Part shown: positions 43,552 to 52,858 of the stretch, one piece after another
Numbering within the stretch: position 1 is the first letter of the stretch
How the letters are laid out: the number at the start of each line of letters is the position of its first letter
Source: CAYNWT01 sp964450955
Lineage (GTDB): Bacteria; Planctomycetota; Planctomycetia; Planctomycetales; Planctomycetaceae
DNA length: 64,000 bases
Assembly: GCA_964450955.1 (NCBI GenBank)
Contig: CAYVFI010000035.1
Span: 1 to 64,000 of the forward strand
Direction of reading: 5' to 3'
Position numbers and translations under genes: made by a program
Notes under the pieces: generated by a model
What the model saw: the letters and a program-made list of their open reading frames with translations, nothing else
Database searches by the model: none
What the model was told of the DNA's origin: nothing

Positions 43552-46408
43552 TTGGTTCTTCTCCTCGCGCCTGTGGTACGGCTGAACCGAATGGGTCTTC
43601 GCGGTGCAGGTCGTAAATGATGATGGCTTCTGAGGCCGCATTCGCTGCCGGATATTTTTCCTTCGCTAACCGAGTCGCTCGGCCCCGCGCGGTGTCGTCG
43701 GGCTTGTAGCGTTGGTGAAGTTGCCGATGTTTCTTCGCGTTGTCAGCATCACCGAGTTGGGTGTAGATCAGCTGCAAATTGAAGTGAGCGACAACATTCT
43801 CGGTGTCGATCTTCAGCGTTCGCTTGAACACATCGATGGCTTCACGCAGCTTCTTATCGCGTTCGGCCTTCCGCGTCTCACCACGGAATCTCTTGGCCTG
43901 ATCAAACAAGGTTTGGCCAAGCATGTTGAGAACCACGTAGTCCTTGCTGAAATCGAAGCCGCGTTCAGTGCGGGCACTCGATTGTTCGCCAACGACCTGC
44001 CGGAAGTTCTCCTCAGCGGCGTCAAGACGTCCCTGCTGACGGTTCACCTGACCGCTAAGCGTTGCAACAGTCCACGGTGGAGCAGCAGGTTCTTCGAACG
44101 CAGCCGCCCGCTTCAGCGCCGCGGCCGCTTCGTCTAACTGGCCAGCCCCCGCTTCAAGGAACAGTGTTCGAGCCAAATTCAAGGCACCGTCGTAGCGGCC
44201 CAGTTCTTCGACTTTTCGGAACGCGACGTTTGCCTGTTTTAGCTCCGCCTTTGATGGCTTTGGCCCGTTCAGATACAGGCCAATCCCATAGTCGTTCCAA
44301 CGTTGCCATTCTGGAATCGCGTTCTTGGCGTTAGAGACATCACCTTCTATTCCGCTGACAGGAAACGTAATCGAATCCGTGGCCAGTGTGACGATGGGAA
44401 GGTTGTTCTCGTACGGCTTGCCTTCTTCGTAGCCGCGGATCGGAGTTCCGAATTTGACGTTTTGATCAGACACGTACTGCATGTATTCGGTGTCGAACTT
44501 GCGGTACTTCAACTTCACATCAAACGTAATTGGTCCATCAACATCGGCCGGAACATCCAGTCGGTAGTGGACCGTTTCTGCCGCACCGGGTGGAATTTGG
44601 TGCGTATACAGCGGCACGAAAATGTCCTGAGCGTTACGGCGGTTAATGCGGTTCCCGTTTTGATCCAGCATGAACGTGTTAAGGAAATGCGACCACGGAT
44701 CAACACGATTCTGTTCGCCCATACTTCCGCTGCGACCAATGACGCGGTCGCCCGCTTTCACGGTGACATCCAGCCAGATTTCGTTGGAGTCCGTCGTGCC
44801 CTGCGTAAACAGGTGACCCAGCTTCAAAGTTCGCACAACAGAATCGATGAGGTAAGACTTACCCGGTTCTAAAGTTGGAACCGAAGGTCGCAGCGGCGCG
44901 ATAAGCTCGCCGTCTACTTCGCCGCCCTTGCGAACGCCGAAGATGTCAACACGAATAACGTCTTCCAGGTACTTCTCGTGAGCCTTGATGGCTTTGTCAC
45001 TGCCACGCAACCACGCCATGCCCGTATTGGCTGACGGGAACATGTGGTTGTGAATCTTCAGCTCGCCACTATCGTCAAAGTAGCCGGCTCCAAACTCCTG
45101 CGAGAGCTTCAACTGCATGTGGCAGTCGTTGCAGTCTTTCGATTCAGGCGGGTAGTAGAAACTGCGAGAACCATGACCAGACACGCCGCTTAGCAACCAC
45201 GGATCCCAGTGGTTCTGACCACGCAGGAAGTCTTTGTAGTGGTTCAGTTCAAACGGCAGGCTGACCTTGTGACACGTCGAACAGAATTCGGCTTTCGAAT
45301 GCAGCGGCTTCAAGAACGTCTTCTTGTGCAGCGACGGTTTCGCCTTCACCAGTTGATTGTTGACCCATTGCAGTATCGCGTTGTCACTTTGAGCGAACGG
45401 GTAGTGCATCGGTTCTTCAATCGTGAAGTCCGCGTTGCCTTCCGTGCTGTTGACGTGGGTAATCGCATGGCAAACCGTGCACGTGATTCCCGCCTTAGCG
45501 GTCGGATGGTTCACCATGTCGAAGTCCGGATCGTCAAACGCCCCGGAGAAAAACGGAACCGGATCATGACACCCGGCACACCAACGTGATGCCTGTACGT
45601 TGCCATCTCGCTTCATCGCCACATCACGCGTCTCTGCAACAGACGCGAAGTACGCCGGGTTGTTAAACGAACTAAACCTGTGAGAACTCTCAGCCCAGTC
45701 GCCATGAACTTCCTCGTGACACTTCAGGCAGTACTCGTTCATGTTCAGCACATCGGCCGGGATGAAGTTGCCCGACGCTGTTACCGCTGGCGACGGATGG
45801 AAATACTTCTCGCCGTCTTTTGGCCCGACAGCCCCCCAATCGCGCGGGTCCTGCGCTTGCAGCGCAACCATGCCCACGGCGATGACTCCCGCGAAACCAG
45901 CATAGGCCAGTCCGGCTTTCCACCGGATCTTCGGTCCCACAAGACGGTGCAGCCAATACAGCCAGCCGGCTGCGATCGGGCAGCCCACATGCAACCAATA
46001 CACAGTCGATCGCGCGGTGGGGTCGCTTAGGTTGAAAACGCCTTCCAGTCGAACCAGCAGGAAGCCGGTCACCAGAACCGTGATGCACACCGCAAACAGG
46101 GCGTAGCCAATGTTGACCGTCCGGCGGATCTTCCGATCTTTGGTGTTCAACATGTGAACCACACCGAAAATGATAAACGGCGTGACAAACAGAATGCCCA
46201 GAATCAGATGACCCAGGAACATGCAGATGTAAAAGAAGTCCTGGTAGGTTTTGCCTGTGACCCACTCGAGAAATGTGACGCCTGAAAGATACGCTGAGTT
46301 CGCCGCGAGAACCGCCAGCAGTGCGAGGACAACTTTGTAGACAACGCGTAGTCGCGGGCCAATCGCCTTGCGCACCTTGCGCTTTGGTTGGGCTGCATCC
46401 TGAGACAT
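43544..46408 (-). CDS. Membrane pentaheme cytochrome c with TPR C-terminus
   Basis: A 954-residue protein. Four hydrophobic helices (about 25-46, 60-86, 100-120, 136-156, with a fifth near 165-183) carry histidines H67, H85, H140 and H154 that could hold b-type heme. Five CxxCH motifs follow: 227-231, 277-281, 310-314, 376-380 and 426-430, laid out like the cytochrome c554 group. A beta-rich region (about 520-690) precedes TPR-like helices (about 730-900, with DALNLARTLFLEAGAG and VAHFNLQLIYTQLGDADNAK). c-type hemes sit in the periplasm, so the middle and C-terminus are probably periplasmic. It may pass electrons between the membrane and a periplasmic partner; the downstream CRTAC1 gene overlaps it. 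Substrate unknown. Confidence 0.85.
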   Translation of the reverse strand: MSQDAAQPKRKVRKAIGPRLRVVYKVVLALLAVLAANSAYLSGVTFLEWVTGKTYQDFFYICMFLGHLILGILFVTPFIIFGVVHMLNTKDRKIRRTVNIGYALFAVCITVLVTGFLLVRLEGVFNLSDPTARSTVYWLHVGCPIAAGWLYWLHRLVGPKIRWKAGLAYAGFAGVIAVGMVALQAQDPRDWGAVGPKDGEKYFHPSPAVTASGNFIPADVLNMNEYCLKCHEEVHGDWAESSHRFSSFNNPAYFASVAETRDVAMKRDGNVQASRWCAGCHDPVPFFSGAFDDPDFDMVNHPTAKAGITCTVCHAITHVNSTEGNADFTIEEPMHYPFAQSDNAILQWVNNQLVKAKPSLHKKTFLKPLHSKAEFCSTCHKVSLPFELNHYKDFLRGQNHWDPWLLSGVSGHGSRSFYYPPESKDCNDCHMQLKLSQEFGAGYFDDSGELKIHNHMFPSANTGMAWLRGSDKAIKAHEKYLEDVIRVDIFGVRKGGEVDGELIAPLRPSVPTLEPGKSYLIDSVVRTLKLGHLFTQGTTDSNEIWLDVTVKAGDRVIGRSGSMGEQNRVDPWSHFLNTFMLDQNGNRINRRNAQDIFVPLYTHQIPPGAAETVHYRLDVPADVDGPITFDVKLKYRKFDTEYMQYVSDQNVKFGTPIRGYEEGKPYENNLPIVTLATDSITFPVSGIEGDVSNAKNAIPEWQRWNDYGIGLYLNGPKPSKAELKQANVAFRKVEELGRYDGALNLARTLFLEAGAGQLDEAAAALKRAAAFEEPAAPPWTVATLSGQVNRQQGRLDAAEENFRQVVGEQSSARTERGFDFSKDYVVLNMLGQTLFDQAKRFRGETRKAERDKKLREAIDVFKRTLKIDTENVVAHFNLQLIYTQLGDADNAKKHRQLHQRYKPDDTARGRATRLAKEKYPAANAASEAIIIYDLHREDPFGSAVPQARGEEPNE

Positions 46409-46542
46409 GTTTCCACCTTTGTGATTCAGTCGGCAGGCGGTGTGAGGATGTCACACGCAACTGCACGAATGAAGTTGGGCCGAGCCGCACGCAAAATTTC
46501 GCGCAGGCGGCACTCGAACGTTAGATCATGACAACGTTTGAG

Positions 46543-46920
46543 TCAGCGCTGAGGTGGTCGATCGACGCGAGATTGGAAACCAGCCAGTGCCGTGCTGCAG
46601 TCGGAATGGTGGTCCCAATCAGAACCAACTTCGGTCGCGACAGCCCTAAGCTGGAAGGAAGCCAGCTGGTCATTTTCGCGTTCCGGCACAGGTGGCGGCA
46701 CAACCGGCAAAGGGTCGTGCCGCTGGTTCTCACAGCGATTGTCGCTGTGAGATTCCATTGGCATTTCTGCTTGTGACCTCTTGTCAGACCCACGTTTGTG
46801 CAGGTAATCGCCGCAACTGGCCTCCGCCGACTCGCCACCACCCATCGCGCAAAACGCGACCAACAAAGCGGAAAGAACCGCCCGTTTAGAGGGTTTTAAG
46901 TTGGCAAGACGCTGTGTCAC
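46543..46920 (-). CDS. Small secreted cysteine-containing protein
   Basis: A 125-residue protein with a signal-like N-terminus (RAVLSALLVAFCAMGGG, then SAEASCGDYLHKRG). The mature part is polar with a Pro-rich VVPPPVPERE patch near the middle. SCGDYLHKRG followed by a cysteine-containing RCENQRHDPLP stretch resembles other small planctomycete secreted proteins, but no domain is named. It lies between the DUF1080-ThuA gene and the cytochrome gene on the same strand. Confidence 0.5.
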   Translation of the reverse strand: MTQRLANLKPSKRAVLSALLVAFCAMGGGESAEASCGDYLHKRGSDKRSQAEMPMESHSDNRCENQRHDPLPVVPPPVPERENDQLASFQLRAVATEVGSDWDHHSDCSTALAGFQSRVDRPPQR

Positions 46921-46985
46921 TCGGCAATTTCCACAAGAGCAGGGTGCAAGTACTTCTACGAGATTACTTCCCGCATCGTTGGATG

Positions 46986-48590
46986 TTAGTCATTAGCAGC
47001 GTCTTTGGCCTGGGATCCGTTCCAATCCTTAAGGAAGGTCTTGATACGTTCAGGATTGTACTTGTCGTCAGGTTCAGAGTCCTGATTGGCTTCCAGATCA
47101 GCAACCGTCGGTGTCTTCGACTTCACACCAGCCTCGGGAACCTTGGCGTGAGCGGTCCAGGCGATGGCGTTCAGAACCAACTTGCGAAAATTGTTGTTCC
47201 CCCAGTTCCAGTGGAAGTGCCCACCGGTAAAGCCAAACCCGCGTCCTGCATCGGGGCGCTGTCTGGCCCAGGCCATGTGTTGCTTCTCGCCAGCCGCAAC
47301 AGCTTTGCGAACTGCTGGGTTCCCACTATGAGCTCCGTCTTTCCGCTTCAATGTTGAATCTGGTGGCAGGTCGGTCAGGATCGGAGTCACCCCGTCCATG
47401 CCCTCTCTGAATCGCATGTGGTAGTACCACTCGTCCTCAATCTGAAACGGCTTCACACCATTCGTGATAGGGTGTTTGGGCAGCTGCTTGTAGTTGGCAA
47501 TCCAGTGTGGATTCACTGACCAGTGTGGTTCAAAGAACCCACCAGTCCAATCGAGAAACGCATCGCCAGCATCGCCCTTGATTGTTTCCACGCCGTAATG
47601 GATACACGCGATTCCAGTACCGCGCTTTGAGAGCTGCTTCAGACGATCCAGGTTTTTATTGAACGGATGCCGTTTGCCTCCATCACAATAGATAACGATG
47701 GAATCAGCATCGTCCAGAATACTGTCGTCTTTCGGCCAACCGTTGGTCGTGACAACAGCGTTGACTGGCAACCCGCTATTGTTAAGCGCCTCAGCCAGTA
47801 GCATGCAACCAGCTTTGTGTTCGTGAGTACCATACCGGTGGCTCCTGGGCCCGGCGATCAACACAATCTTCTTCGTGACTGGCAGTCGTTTCAGCTTGAT
47901 GTTCTTGAACTGCACCTTCATCGGCGGACCGGCGTGCAACTGCAAAGCCAGAATGCCGGTCGCTCGACGCATCTTAATATCGTTGTCGGTGCACTCGCAC
48001 GTCGGCACTCCGTTGATGAAGTGCTGCAACTTGTATCCGTTGGCCACAATGCGGTACGTGTTCCAATCGTCCTTCTTAATCTTGCTTTGAATCTCAGCCG
48101 ACTTCCCCACAGAACCGACAACCTTCGGCTTCTTCGCGCCAGTGAGTTCTGTCTTCTGACCACGATTGGCCAGGATGCCGCGGAACCGTTCGCCGTACAG
48201 AATCCCTGAGTACGTGTCGCCTGCTTCAAAGTCCGCCTGGTAACCGCCGCATGTCCAAGGACTGCCTGGAACTTCAAAGCTTCGGTATTGGATTCCCGAG
48301 TTGGGCGTCCGCTTCACGCCTTCCGCGGCCTGGCTGATTTTGTATTCCAATTCCAGTTCGAAGTTGTCTACGTAGCCACCTCGCCAGATCAAGAATGTGT
48401 TGCCCTTGGTTGGGTTCTCTTTTGTTGTCTGACCCGTGATGACCCCGTCTTCAACACTCCAGAACTTCGGGTTCCCATCCCAACCATCCAGAGACTTGCC
48501 ATCGAAGAGAGCCTCTGGTTTCGCTGGCGAAGCGTCCTGGGGGACAGGGCACGCGACGCATGCCACCGCGAGAAGAAGTGTCTGCAACAT
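46986..48590 (-). CDS. Secreted DUF1080 (3-keto-disaccharide hydrolase) and ThuA fusion
   Basis: A 534-residue exported protein (signal MLQTLLLAVACVACPVPQDA). Residues about 25-235 are the DUF1080 concanavalin-like domain (ALFDGKSLDGWDG, WSVEDGVITGQTTKENP, NTFLIWRGGYVDNFELELEY, GPPMKVQFKNIKLKRL). Residues about 240-490 are a ThuA-like trehalose-utilisation/glutamine amidotransferase-like domain (KIVLIAGPRSHRYGTHEHKA, KRGTGIACIHYGVET, GFGFTGGHFHWNWGNNNFRK). Both domains are linked to sugar breakdown via 3-keto intermediates. The gene is typical of planctomycete carbohydrate loci, here unaccompanied by other sugar genes. Confidence 0.9.
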   Translation of the reverse strand: MLQTLLLAVACVACPVPQDASPAKPEALFDGKSLDGWDGNPKFWSVEDGVITGQTTKENPTKGNTFLIWRGGYVDNFELELEYKISQAAEGVKRTPNSGIQYRSFEVPGSPWTCGGYQADFEAGDTYSGILYGERFRGILANRGQKTELTGAKKPKVVGSVGKSAEIQSKIKKDDWNTYRIVANGYKLQHFINGVPTCECTDNDIKMRRATGILALQLHAGPPMKVQFKNIKLKRLPVTKKIVLIAGPRSHRYGTHEHKAGCMLLAEALNNSGLPVNAVVTTNGWPKDDSILDDADSIVIYCDGGKRHPFNKNLDRLKQLSKRGTGIACIHYGVETIKGDAGDAFLDWTGGFFEPHWSVNPHWIANYKQLPKHPITNGVKPFQIEDEWYYHMRFREGMDGVTPILTDLPPDSTLKRKDGAHSGNPAVRKAVAAGEKQHMAWARQRPDAGRGFGFTGGHFHWNWGNNNFRKLVLNAIAWTAHAKVPEAGVKSKTPTVADLEANQDSEPDDKYNPERIKTFLKDWNGSQAKDAAND

Positions 48591-49041
48591 GGAGTTGAAT
48601 CCTTAGGAGCCGATCGATTGCTGTTTTGTGTTCTCATCGTAAACGACAGCCAATGGCATCGGTATCCGATTCCAAACCGTCTGGTTCACCCAACTTCCGG
48701 TCGCGAAACTTGCGAAGATTAGCGAGCTTTGGTTGGGTAGTGATTCTAATCCGCATCCGCCAGTAATCCGTAGTGGTGGTTGCACCGAAGTGTCCGGTTG
48801 GACCCGTTTTGCTTGCCCAATGCAGCGCCAATGGACGAACAAACCATCCTGTTGACAATTTCGGAAGGCACTACTAACTTTAAACGACCGCGCTTGTCGA
48901 TGTTGCCCTAAGCAGTTGTAGGATAACAACTTGAGCGTACAACCCGCGGATCCGACAGGCTTTTCCCAAGCCGCAAAGTCCAGGATTGTAGGCCGGTCAG
49001 CCACGGATGTGAGTCGTTCCGACTCTGAAAGCGAGGACCAC
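48591..49041. other. Divergent intergenic region
   Basis: 451 bp between the starts of the DUF1080-ThuA gene (minus) and the DUF1573 gene (plus). It has a candidate sigma-70 promoter at 48852-48880 and no supported gene. A minus-strand frame (48603-49073) is open, but shows no domain or signal peptide and covers the promoter, so I left it out. Confidence 0.55.
48852..48880 (+). promoter_or_regulatory. Candidate sigma-70 promoter for DUF1573 gene
   Basis: TTGACA at 48852-48857 (perfect -35), a 17-bp spacer, then TAACTT at 48875-48880 (three of six -10 bases, with the key T-A and final T). It faces the gene starting at 49042, leaving a leader of about 155 bp. Confidence 0.4.
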
Positions 49042-50136
49042 ATGTCAAAGTCTCTCACCACCATTGCGGCCATCGTTTCGACGATCGTAGCCGCTGGTTC
49101 ACTTGAAGCTCGGGCTCAATTTGCCCCACCTGTCCGCGGTCAATCCGGCGGCCCGGTTGTTGTTCAGCGAGGGAATGCCCCATCGGCTGACTGGGCGAAA
49201 AAACTCTTTAGCGTCGACAAGATCGACTTTGGCGTTATCGCCACCGGTTCAGACTCAAAGAAGTTTGTCCGCGTTCGAAACGTATTGGACAAGCCGGTCA
49301 ATATCCGCAGTGCAACAACGACCTGTGGTTGCTCAGTGGCGACACCATCGAAGAAATACCTTCAGCCTGGCGAAGAATCGATCATCGAAATCACGATGAA
49401 CACCAAGCGGTTCAAACGCCGCAAGGACTCTAATGTCATCGTGACTCTGGACCAGCCAACGCTCGCAGAAGTCCGCATTCCAATTACCGCGTACATTCGT
49501 ACCGACGTTGTATTCAGCCCGGGTATGGTCCAGTTTGGAAACACTCAACTCGCCAAGGGTGGCCAGTTCAGAGTGAATATTTCCTACGCTGGCCGACCTA
49601 ACTGGATGATTAAGGAACTCAAAGTTGGCAGCCAGCACCTCGCTGCAAAGTTCAACGAAACTCGCCGAGCCGGCGGGCGTGTTGACTACACGCTGGAAGT
49701 CATGTTGAAGCCCACTGCTCCGGTCGGACGCTTGCGAGACCTGATTATTCTCGTGACTGATGACGAAGCGAACCCATTCGTGCCGCTATTGGTCGAAGCG
49801 AATGTCGAACCGGACATCGTGGTCACTCCCGGCATCGTAAGTCTGCGTTCATTGGCTCCGGGCCAGCAGGCTCGAGCCCAGGTGGTCATCAGAGGCAAAG
49901 CTCCGTTTGAAGTCGAGAAGATCGAATCAGTCAACGGACTTCCGGGCTTCCAGGCTCGCCGACCACAGCTAGCAAAAGTTGTCCATGTGCTTCCGTTTTC
50001 GCTGACCGCACAGTCAACGGCAGGTCGTTTTGAAGAGGAATTCAAGGTCTGGATTGTCGGTCGCCCGGAACCAGTCACCTTCAAAGCCACTGGCGAAGTT
50101 GTCGGAGCCAACCCGCGACTAGGCTCCAACCGCTAG
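49042..50136 (+). CDS. Exported DUF1573 protein
   Basis: A 364-residue secreted protein (signal to about residue 24, MSKSLTTIAAIVSTIVAAGS). It has Ig-like DUF1573 domains: VDKIDFGVIATGSDSKKFVR, then TTTCGCSVATPSKKYLQPGE, followed by two or three similar beta-sandwich repeats (FSPGMVQFGNTQLAKGGQFR, ITPGIVSL-like VVTPGIVSLRSLAPGQQARA). The TTTCGC(S)-x-P pattern is the family hallmark. The start at 49042 is chosen for the signal peptide and the GAGG before it; a longer frame adds 37 unrelated residues. DUF1573 proteins are common in planctomycetes and Bacteroidetes, role unknown. Confidence 0.85.
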   Translation: MSKSLTTIAAIVSTIVAAGSLEARAQFAPPVRGQSGGPVVVQRGNAPSADWAKKLFSVDKIDFGVIATGSDSKKFVRVRNVLDKPVNIRSATTTCGCSVATPSKKYLQPGEESIIEITMNTKRFKRRKDSNVIVTLDQPTLAEVRIPITAYIRTDVVFSPGMVQFGNTQLAKGGQFRVNISYAGRPNWMIKELKVGSQHLAAKFNETRRAGGRVDYTLEVMLKPTAPVGRLRDLIILVTDDEANPFVPLLVEANVEPDIVVTPGIVSLRSLAPGQQARAQVVIRGKAPFEVEKIESVNGLPGFQARRPQLAKVVHVLPFSLTAQSTAGRFEEEFKVWIVGRPEPVTFKATGEVVGANPRLGSNR

Positions 50137-50175
50137 AAGCGTTCCGCTTCACCGGTATCCGGTTGGTGATGTGTC
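50137..50175 (+). repeat. Stop-codon-associated palindromic repeat, copy C
   Basis: Directly after the TAG of the DUF1573 gene: palindrome GAAGCG-TTC-CGCTTC (overlapping the stop by its first base), then ACCGGTATCCGGTTGGTG. It shares GGTATCCGGTTGGTG with the minus-strand copy at 52100-52146. It could serve as a terminator. Confidence 0.6.
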
Positions 50176-50290
50176 ACATGTTGTCGGCTGCAGACCCGGA
50201 TGAACGCGTTATAAGCGGAACCAATGCGAGCGAGCGCATGGACTCTCTAGTGGTGCGCCGTCTATCGATAGGTGTCGGGCAGAAATGTAG

Positions 50291-50363
50291 CTGGCTGAGG
50301 CCCTCAGCCAGTTCGCCGCATGGAGACGAAGTCCGTGCCGGACCGACTCAGGCCCTGAGTCGG
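50291..50363. repeat. Pair of 21-bp perfect palindromes
   Basis: Two 21-bp palindromes (10-bp arms, single-base centre): 50291-50311 (CTGGCTGAGG-C-CCTCAGCCAG) and 50343-50363 (CCGACTCAGG-C-CCTGAGTCGG), separated by 31 bp. Their sequences differ, but the layout is the same. They lie in the 397-bp gap between the DUF1573 and terpene cyclase-like genes, where I see no other gene. Confidence 0.85.
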
Positions 50364-50533
50364 CTACACCAACTCCCCGCCTCGCAAACCGAACACAACA
50401 TTCCGGGTTTGCCAGGCGAACGACGAAGGTTTCGGAATCTGGACTTTCGCGGCTCGACATCAATCCAGCGGCGTTAGAATGACGTACAGTCACACTCCAG
50501 TTCATATCTCAAAATCCGATTCCGGAGATTCGA

Positions 50534-51661
50534 ATGCGTCACTCAGCCTGGTTGATTCTTGCTTTGAGTGCTTCCACTGCCTTTGGCCAAAGCCAGCTTG
50601 GCCCGCCTCCCAAGCAACTCGCCAGGTCGCGACAGGCAGGCATCAACTTCCTGAAGAACAAGCAAAACGAAGACGGCAGCTGGACCGCGCCACAAGCGCC
50701 AGGCATTTCTGCACTGGTCACCGTCTCGCTTGTGAAGACTGGTGTGAAGCTGGACGAACCGGTTCTAAAGAACGCGTACAAGCACATCCTCTCACACGTG
50801 AAAAAGGACGGCGGCATTTACTTCGAGAAATCGAATCACCGCAACTACGAAACGTGCATTTCGATTCTGGCACTATCTGAAGCCAACAAAGACGGTCGCT
50901 ACACAAAGCAAATCGATAACGCTCAAAAGTTCCTGCGAGGAATCCAGTGGGACGAAGGCGAAGGCCTGACTAGCGCCGACGCGGCGTATGGTGGAGCCGG
51001 CTATGGCAGCCACGAACGCCCGGACATGTCGAACACGCAGTTCTTCATCCAGGCTTTGCGAGCAGCCGGAGTGCCCGAGGACGATCCGGATATTCAGAAG
51101 GCGTTGAAGTTCATCTCACGCGGCCAGAACCTGGAAAGCGAACACAACACGCTGCCGTTTGCTGCAAAAATCAACGACGGCGGGTTCTACTACACTCCGG
51201 CCGCCGGCGGTGAGACCAAAGCCGAAGTCACCGGCGAAGGTGGCCTGCGTTCGTACGGCAGCATGACCTACGCTGGCCTGAAGAGCATGGTTTACGCTGG
51301 CTTGAACTCGGACGACAAACGAGTCAAAGCCGCGTTCAGCTGGATCCAAAAAAACTATACGCTCGAACAAAACCCGGGCGTCGGCCTGCAGGGGCTGTAC
51401 TACTACTACCACACGTTCGCGAAGGCTCTTTCGGTTCTCAAAGTCGACTACGTGGTCGATTCGAACGGAACCAAAAACGACTGGCGCAAGGATGTGGCCA
51501 CCAAGCTGTTTGAGGTTCAGGAAAAGAACGGCGGCTGGCTGAACAAGCAAGATCGCTGGTACGAGGGCGATCCCAACCTCGTAACCGCCTACAGCCTGCT
51601 GGCTCTAAGCTACTGCGACCCAAAACCCGCCGGAGCCACACCCAAAAGCCCCGGAAAATAG
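50534..51661 (+). CDS. Secreted prenyltransferase/squalene-cyclase-like repeat protein
   Basis: A 375-residue protein with a signal peptide (MRHSAWLILALSASTAFGQ). The mature part is made of alpha-alpha toroid repeats of the terpene cyclase/prenyltransferase type: QAGINFLKNKQNEDGSW, DPDIQKALKFISRGQN, DKRVKAAFSWIQKNY and GVGLQGLYYYYHTFAKAL. It has no DxDD catalytic motif of squalene-hopene cyclases, and it is exported, so it is probably a non-catalytic or unknown-activity member, as is common in planctomycetes. It is downstream of the DUF1573 gene with palindromes between. Confidence 0.8.
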   Translation: MRHSAWLILALSASTAFGQSQLGPPPKQLARSRQAGINFLKNKQNEDGSWTAPQAPGISALVTVSLVKTGVKLDEPVLKNAYKHILSHVKKDGGIYFEKSNHRNYETCISILALSEANKDGRYTKQIDNAQKFLRGIQWDEGEGLTSADAAYGGAGYGSHERPDMSNTQFFIQALRAAGVPEDDPDIQKALKFISRGQNLESEHNTLPFAAKINDGGFYYTPAAGGETKAEVTGEGGLRSYGSMTYAGLKSMVYAGLNSDDKRVKAAFSWIQKNYTLEQNPGVGLQGLYYYYHTFAKALSVLKVDYVVDSNGTKNDWRKDVATKLFEVQEKNGGWLNKQDRWYEGDPNLVTAYSLLALSYCDPKPAGATPKSPGK

Positions 51662-51773
51662 ACCAAAACACCCGCGCAATCCGCAAAGTAGACTCGGGTT
51701 TCAAACTCTGTTTTCGAGACCCACGAGTCTGCTTGTGTGAACCGGGAATCGCTGATACAGTCTTTGCCTCAGA

Positions 51774-51846
<73 letters not shown>

Positions 51847-52099
51847 CATTAGAAAGCTCACGGAACACAGTTTCGTGGGCTTTCTTTGTTTCTGGTGTCG
51901 GCGTAGCAACACTGGTTGCAGGCCAACGCCTGGCGCATACTGCGTATCGGGCGTCACTTGCGGGTGCACACAGCTTAAGGCATCAAAGGTCTGATCAAAG
52001 AGGGTCAGCCACGTTACCCCAATAGCCGAAAGCTGCCTCGGCCACGCCGTTCCCATTTCGAACCAAACGCGCAAGCTTCCATCCGGCCCGGCAGACTCC

Positions 52100-52146
52100 A
52101 ACCACAACCACACCACCAACCGGATACCGATCGAACGGAACGTTCG
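52100..52146 (-). repeat. Stop-codon-associated palindromic repeat, copy D
   Basis: Directly after the TAA of the FHA gene on the minus strand: palindrome CGAACG-TTC-CGTTCG, then ATCGGTATCCGGTTGGTGG. It matches copy C over GGTATCCGGTTGGTG and shares the palindrome-TTC-palindrome layout with copies A, B and E. Confidence 0.65.
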
Positions 52147-52644
52147 TTAGCCGTCGGCTAGCCATTCCAGGTAGAAGTCATCTTCGTCGGCGGTTTGGAC
52201 TTTTGGTGGCGGTGGAGGCGACGCGGGTTCTTCCTCGCCGTCGGGCTTCTTTTTCTTTGGCCTGCGGGGAGCCGTTTCGAGACCCGCTTTCTCAAGCAAT
52301 CCGCGAGCGAATGGGTTCTCTTCTTCCGGCAATTCGCCGTCGCCGTCCGGTGTGTAGTTCACTTCAAAGCGATGTCGCGCGACGCTTAGGATGTCGCCCG
52401 GCATGAGGAACTTTGATTCAACGCGTTCGCCGTTGACCTTCACTCCGTTGCGGCTGCCAAGATCGCGAACGACCCAATAGCCGTTTTTCTTTTCGAGTTC
52501 GCAGTGATGCGACGAGACGTTCGGGAACCGCAATGAGATGTCGCACGAACTTCGGCGACCGACCAGCAGTTTCGGGTGGAGCATCGGGATGGGATCGCCA
52601 CCACCGACCGGGTCCAAAACACCCAGCGTTGTTCGAGATTCCAT
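52147..52644 (-). CDS. FHA-domain protein
   Basis: A 165-residue soluble protein with an N-terminal FHA domain (about 10-95): LLVGRRSSCDISLRFPNVSS, HHCELEKKNGYWVVRDLGSR, then NGVKVNG. These are the phosphothreonine-binding residues (GR, SxxH, NG). The C-terminal third is charged and Pro-rich (RRPKKKKPDGEEEPASPPPP) and ends DDFYLEWLADG. FHA proteins read Ser/Thr phosphorylation; planctomycetes have many such kinases, none nearby here. Confidence 0.88.
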   Translation of the reverse strand: MESRTTLGVLDPVGGGDPIPMLHPKLLVGRRSSCDISLRFPNVSSHHCELEKKNGYWVVRDLGSRNGVKVNGERVESKFLMPGDILSVARHRFEVNYTPDGDGELPEEENPFARGLLEKAGLETAPRRPKKKKPDGEEEPASPPPPPKVQTADEDDFYLEWLADG

Positions 52645-52858
52645 GTGACTTCTTACTCGCCTGGCAAAGAGAATTGACTTCGCAGCTTTGTTGGATCGCT
52701 TCAGGCCGCAACCGATCCGCCGAACTCCCCGAACGGAAGTTTTTGATGTGAGCTTATAAATCTACTAGTGAACGTGTGGCCCGTCAAATACAAGCCCCGC
52801 ATTTGGCCTAATCCATGTGCCAAATCAGTGCGTTGTATCGCTAAGACGGTCCAGATCT

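Noticed and set aside
48603..49073. Open frame of 156 codons on the minus strand
   Set aside because: Overlaps the DUF1573 start and its candidate promoter; no domain and unusual composition.
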